The translations under genes were made by a program, and so were the position numbers. A DNA stretch of 64,000 nucleotides from contig OY811990.1 in NCBI GenBank assembly GCA_963681505.1, forward strand, positions 4,938,891 to 5,002,890, given 5' to 3'. Shown one piece after another: positions 62,594 through 64,000 of this stretch (position 1 is its first letter; the number at the start of each line of letters is the position of its first letter). The stretch is from Eunapius fragilis (taxonomy: Eukaryota > Porifera > Demospongiae > Spongillida > Spongillidae). The notes under the pieces were generated by a model. It saw nothing but the letters and a program-made list of their open reading frames with translations. It was not told the DNA's origin and made no database searches.

Positions 62594-62899
62594 GCAAGTG
62601 GGGGGCGTGGCTGTTGTCATGGTAATTTCAAATTTGCAGTTTGAGGTATTTTATACCCAGAAGCACAGTGGTCGTAAGCTTATATGGCTTCACCAGCATG
62701 CCACAGGTGAGAGGGGGTGGGGGAGGGGGAGGGGGAGGGGGAGGCTCCCACACTTGTTTCACCACTTGTTGTCTTGTCATTGGTTGCTAGGGGAGATGAA
62801 GTTGAATTATCTGAAGAAGCAGTATTTTGTGTCGATGAGTACTTACCAGATGGTGATACTGTTGTGTTTCAATGGTCCCACATCTGAGCACTCCTGCAG
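55653..62899 (+). CDS. CUL2: Cullin-2, scaffold of CRL2 ubiquitin ligases (3' end beyond window)
   Basis: Eighteen exons in phase, about 599 aa: 55653-55768, 56032-56134, 56203-56418, 56663-56745, 57064-57122, 58005-58042, 58109-58219, 58612-58680, 59262-59448, 60252-60286, 60332-60445, 60863-60925, 61378-61461, 61900-62031, 62102-62239, 62469-62543, 62640-62706 and 62791-62899. CUL2 rather than CUL1 or CUL5 is indicated by the start (VKFEAKWPPIKETI, WNDHVSDIYTLCEAF), QPLKFYHEMFEEPFLQET and IDDKDMFQRFYTKLLAKRLV. The cullin-homology part has LAKFCDHLLKKGADS, HICGFEYTAKLQKML, HSGRKLIWLHQHATG and YQMVILLCFN. The winged-helix end and neddylation lysine are not in the window; the last exon ends in phase 2 at donor AG|GTGTGT. 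In human CUL2 the N-terminus binds elongin B/C-linked receptors. Most introns hold a tandem repeat. Confidence 0.94.
55877..55897. repeat. Poly-G run in CUL2 intron 1
   Basis: A nearly pure G run of about 20 bp in the first intron. Confidence 0.85.
56749..57060. repeat. 42-bp minisatellite in CUL2 intron 4, about seven copies
   Basis: The unit is GCGGTCATTTGCATGGGGTG+TGGTCACGTGTCACATGTGGGT. It contains CACGTG and CACATGTG, so each copy carries E-box-like sites. Confidence 0.9.
57344..57995. repeat. (CCA)n, 26-bp and (CA)n repeats in CUL2 intron 5
   Basis: Three tandem repeats follow each other: CCA/CTA triplets to about 57465, then CCATCCCTTCATACACCTAC+CCCTCA units to about 57745, then CA-rich sequence to about 57995, close to the next acceptor at 58004. 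Confidence 0.9.
58225..58515. repeat. Purine-rich GGCAATGGAGGGG repeat in CUL2 intron 7
   Basis: Units of 15-20 bp (GGGGAGTGGCAATGGAGG and relatives) repeated about 16 times, all purine-rich on the coding strand. Confidence 0.9.
58898..59260. repeat. 28-bp minisatellite in CUL2 intron 8
   Basis: The unit is CCCATGTGTCTACACCCTCA+CACCCTCC, with TTTACACC variants. It runs right up to the next acceptor (CACCCTCCAG). Confidence 0.9.
59605..60248. repeat. CA/CATG-rich tract in CUL2 intron 9
   Basis: About 640 bp of (CA)n broken regularly by ATG or ATAC, with a block of about 130 bp seemingly repeated within it. It is open in many frames only because it lacks T-rich triplets. Confidence 0.95.
60446..60862. 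repeat. Pyrimidine-rich CTCCTCCCCATCCTCACCC repeat in CUL2 intron 11
   Basis: Irregular units of 16-22 bp fill the whole intron up to the acceptor at 60862. Confidence 0.88.
60980..61355. repeat. 22-bp minisatellite in CUL2 intron 12
   Basis: The unit is ACACCCTCATCCCCTCCTCC+CC, about 17 copies. Confidence 0.9.
61618..61880. repeat. 22-bp minisatellite in CUL2 intron 13
   Basis: The unit is ACCACCATGTGCCCATCATG+TG with TATGCCTTC variants, about 12 copies. A CCCTCCCT tract precedes it (61508-61560). Confidence 0.9.
62551..62591. repeat. Poly-C run in CUL2 intron 16, about 40 bp
   Basis: A pure C run lies 8 bp after the donor of exon 16. Confidence 0.9.
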
Positions 62900-63426
62900 G
62901 TGTGTGCTGATAACAACACCCCCCCCCACCCCCTCTCCCCCTCGTGTAGCGTTTAACCCTCACGTTTTGTTTTACTTCTGTGATATATGCGGGTGGGAGA
63001 CTCAAACATGGATACTTTTCTCACCTCGCTCATGGATAAAATATGGCAATGTTCATTGCACCTGTAGCTGTCAGATGGCAATGCACCAGCTTATAATATT
63101 CATTGGTACCTAATGTTATATCAACTGACAGTTGTTTTATAGGTGCAATGAATGTTGCGTGTTCTCTCCATGAGCAAGGGTCTGATAAGAAGGGGAAATG
63201 TAATAGTCTTATATTTCGCACACAAACATAATGTCCTTAGGACTATTGTATTTCCCCTTCTTGTTAGACCCCTGTTTCCTTCCTTTTTAATTCAATTGCC
63301 TTCCAGTCCTATATACCACCAACTTTCTCACAGAGAATATTTTAAGGCAGGCTTAAAGGCCCATGGTGGGTATACACATCAAGACTTCCTGCCAATGAAT
63401 ACAAAAGTTGTTAACTAGGGAGCATT
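62900..63426. other. CUL2 intron sequence with inverted and dispersed repeats
   Basis: Pieces at 63040-63170 are self-complementary (GGCAATGTTCATTGCACCT versus AGGTGCAATGAATGTTGC). The block 63180-63350 resembles 33080-33275 and is itself palindromic in part (AAGAAGGGGAAAT…ATTTCCCCTTCTT). I found no next cullin exon here. Confidence 0.5.
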
Positions 63427-64000
63427 AGTATTTTAGCAGGTGACCAAGAAGCTGGAGTTGGCACAGGTGTACTGGTCTGTAGATAAGCAGGAGTTGGCAC
63501 AGGTGTACTGGCCTGTAGAGAAGCTGGAGTTGGCACAGGTGTACTGGTCTGTAGAGAAGCTGGAGTTGGCACAGGTGTACTGGTCTGTAGAGAAGCAGGA
63601 GTTGGCACAGGTGTACTGGTCTGTAGAGAAGCAGGAGTTGGCACAGGTGTACTGGCCTGTAGAGAAGCTGGAGTTGGCACAGGTGTACTGGTCTGTAGAG
63701 AAGCAGGAGTTGGCACAGGTGTACTGGTCTGTAGAGAAGCAGGAGTTGGCACAGGTGTACTGGTCTGTAGAGAAGCAGGAGTTGGCACAGGTGTACTGGT
63801 CTGTAGAGAAGCAGGAGTTGGCACAGGTGTACTGGTCTGTAGAGAAGCAGGAGTTGGCACAGGTGTACTGGTCTGTAGATAAGCAGGAGTTGGCACAGGT
63901 GTACTGGTCTGTAGATAAGCAGGAGTTGGCACAGGTGTACTGGTCTGTAGATAAGCAGGAGTTGGCACAGGTGTACTGGTCTGTAGATAAGCTGGAGTTG
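63427..64000. repeat. 36-bp minisatellite running off the window
   Basis: About 16 copies of a 36-bp unit (GGAGTTGGCACAGGTGTACT+GGTCTGTAGAGAAGCA). Because 36 is a multiple of three, the minus strand is open throughout as TPASLQTSTPVP repeats and stops at 63411. It lies where the next CUL2 intron should be, so an intronic minisatellite is likelier than a mucin-like exon. Confidence 0.92.

Overview
The window looks like a piece of an animal nuclear genome, most likely an early-branching animal such as a demosponge. It has spliced genes with canonical GT-AG introns, many only 50-90 bp long. It carries metazoan families (TRIM-NHL, cullin-2, a chondroitin synthase, MTH1-type NUDT1). Simple repeats, foldback elements and DNA-transposon remnants fill much of the rest. 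The species assignment is inference; the gene identities rest on sequence motifs recalled from the families.

Layout. 0-6 kb is a transposon graveyard: a P-element/THAP9-like transposase remnant, three fragments of retroelement C-terminal regions, two palindromic elements and a dispersed repeat whose second copy lies at 11.0 kb. 7.2-9.4 kb holds an intact TRIM-NHL gene, facing an unidentified minus-strand gene (9.4-10.55 kb). 13.4-14.3 kb is an intronless multi-pass membrane protein. 14.5-20.4 kb is mostly repeats and fragments. 20.5-21.1 kb is NUDT1 (3 exons). 21.7-26.9 kb is a complete 21-exon threonyl-tRNA synthetase on the minus strand. Head to head with it is a 7-exon serine/threonine dehydratase (27.3-30.8 kb). 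31-34.4 kb is a repeat-rich junk zone holding shuffled scraps of the chondroitin synthase and TRIM-NHL genes found further right. 35.1-36.6 kb is an EgtD-like histidine methyltransferase, a family best known from bacteria and fungi. 38.0-49.1 kb is a tandem TRIM-NHL cluster (one dead copy, one damaged copy, one intact copy) separated by duplicated spacers and 22-bp repeat arrays, with a small minus-strand membrane-protein gene in between. 50.3-52.9 kb is a chondroitin synthase/polymerising-factor gene, 52.9-54.3 kb a membrane-anchored ankyrin protein, 54.5-55.6 kb a zinc-motif membrane protein, and 55.65 kb to beyond the window a cullin-2 gene. Most of the cullin-2 introns are packed with a private tandem repeat. 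A 36-bp minisatellite runs off the right edge.

How the genes relate. ThrRS (loads threonine on tRNA) and SDS (deaminates serine/threonine) share one short promoter region, which a foldback element has entered. The TRIM-NHL proteins are probable RING E3 ligases and CUL2 is a scaffold of another E3 class, so ubiquitin genes occur at both ends, but nothing shows they act together. No CRISPR array, prokaryotic operon or rRNA is visible, and I found no convincing tRNA gene. Exon boundaries given for NUDT1, ThrRS, SDS, CUL2, the ankyrin gene, the chondroitin synthase, the EgtD-like gene and TRIM-NHL copy 4 were placed by hand; each join keeps the reading frame.
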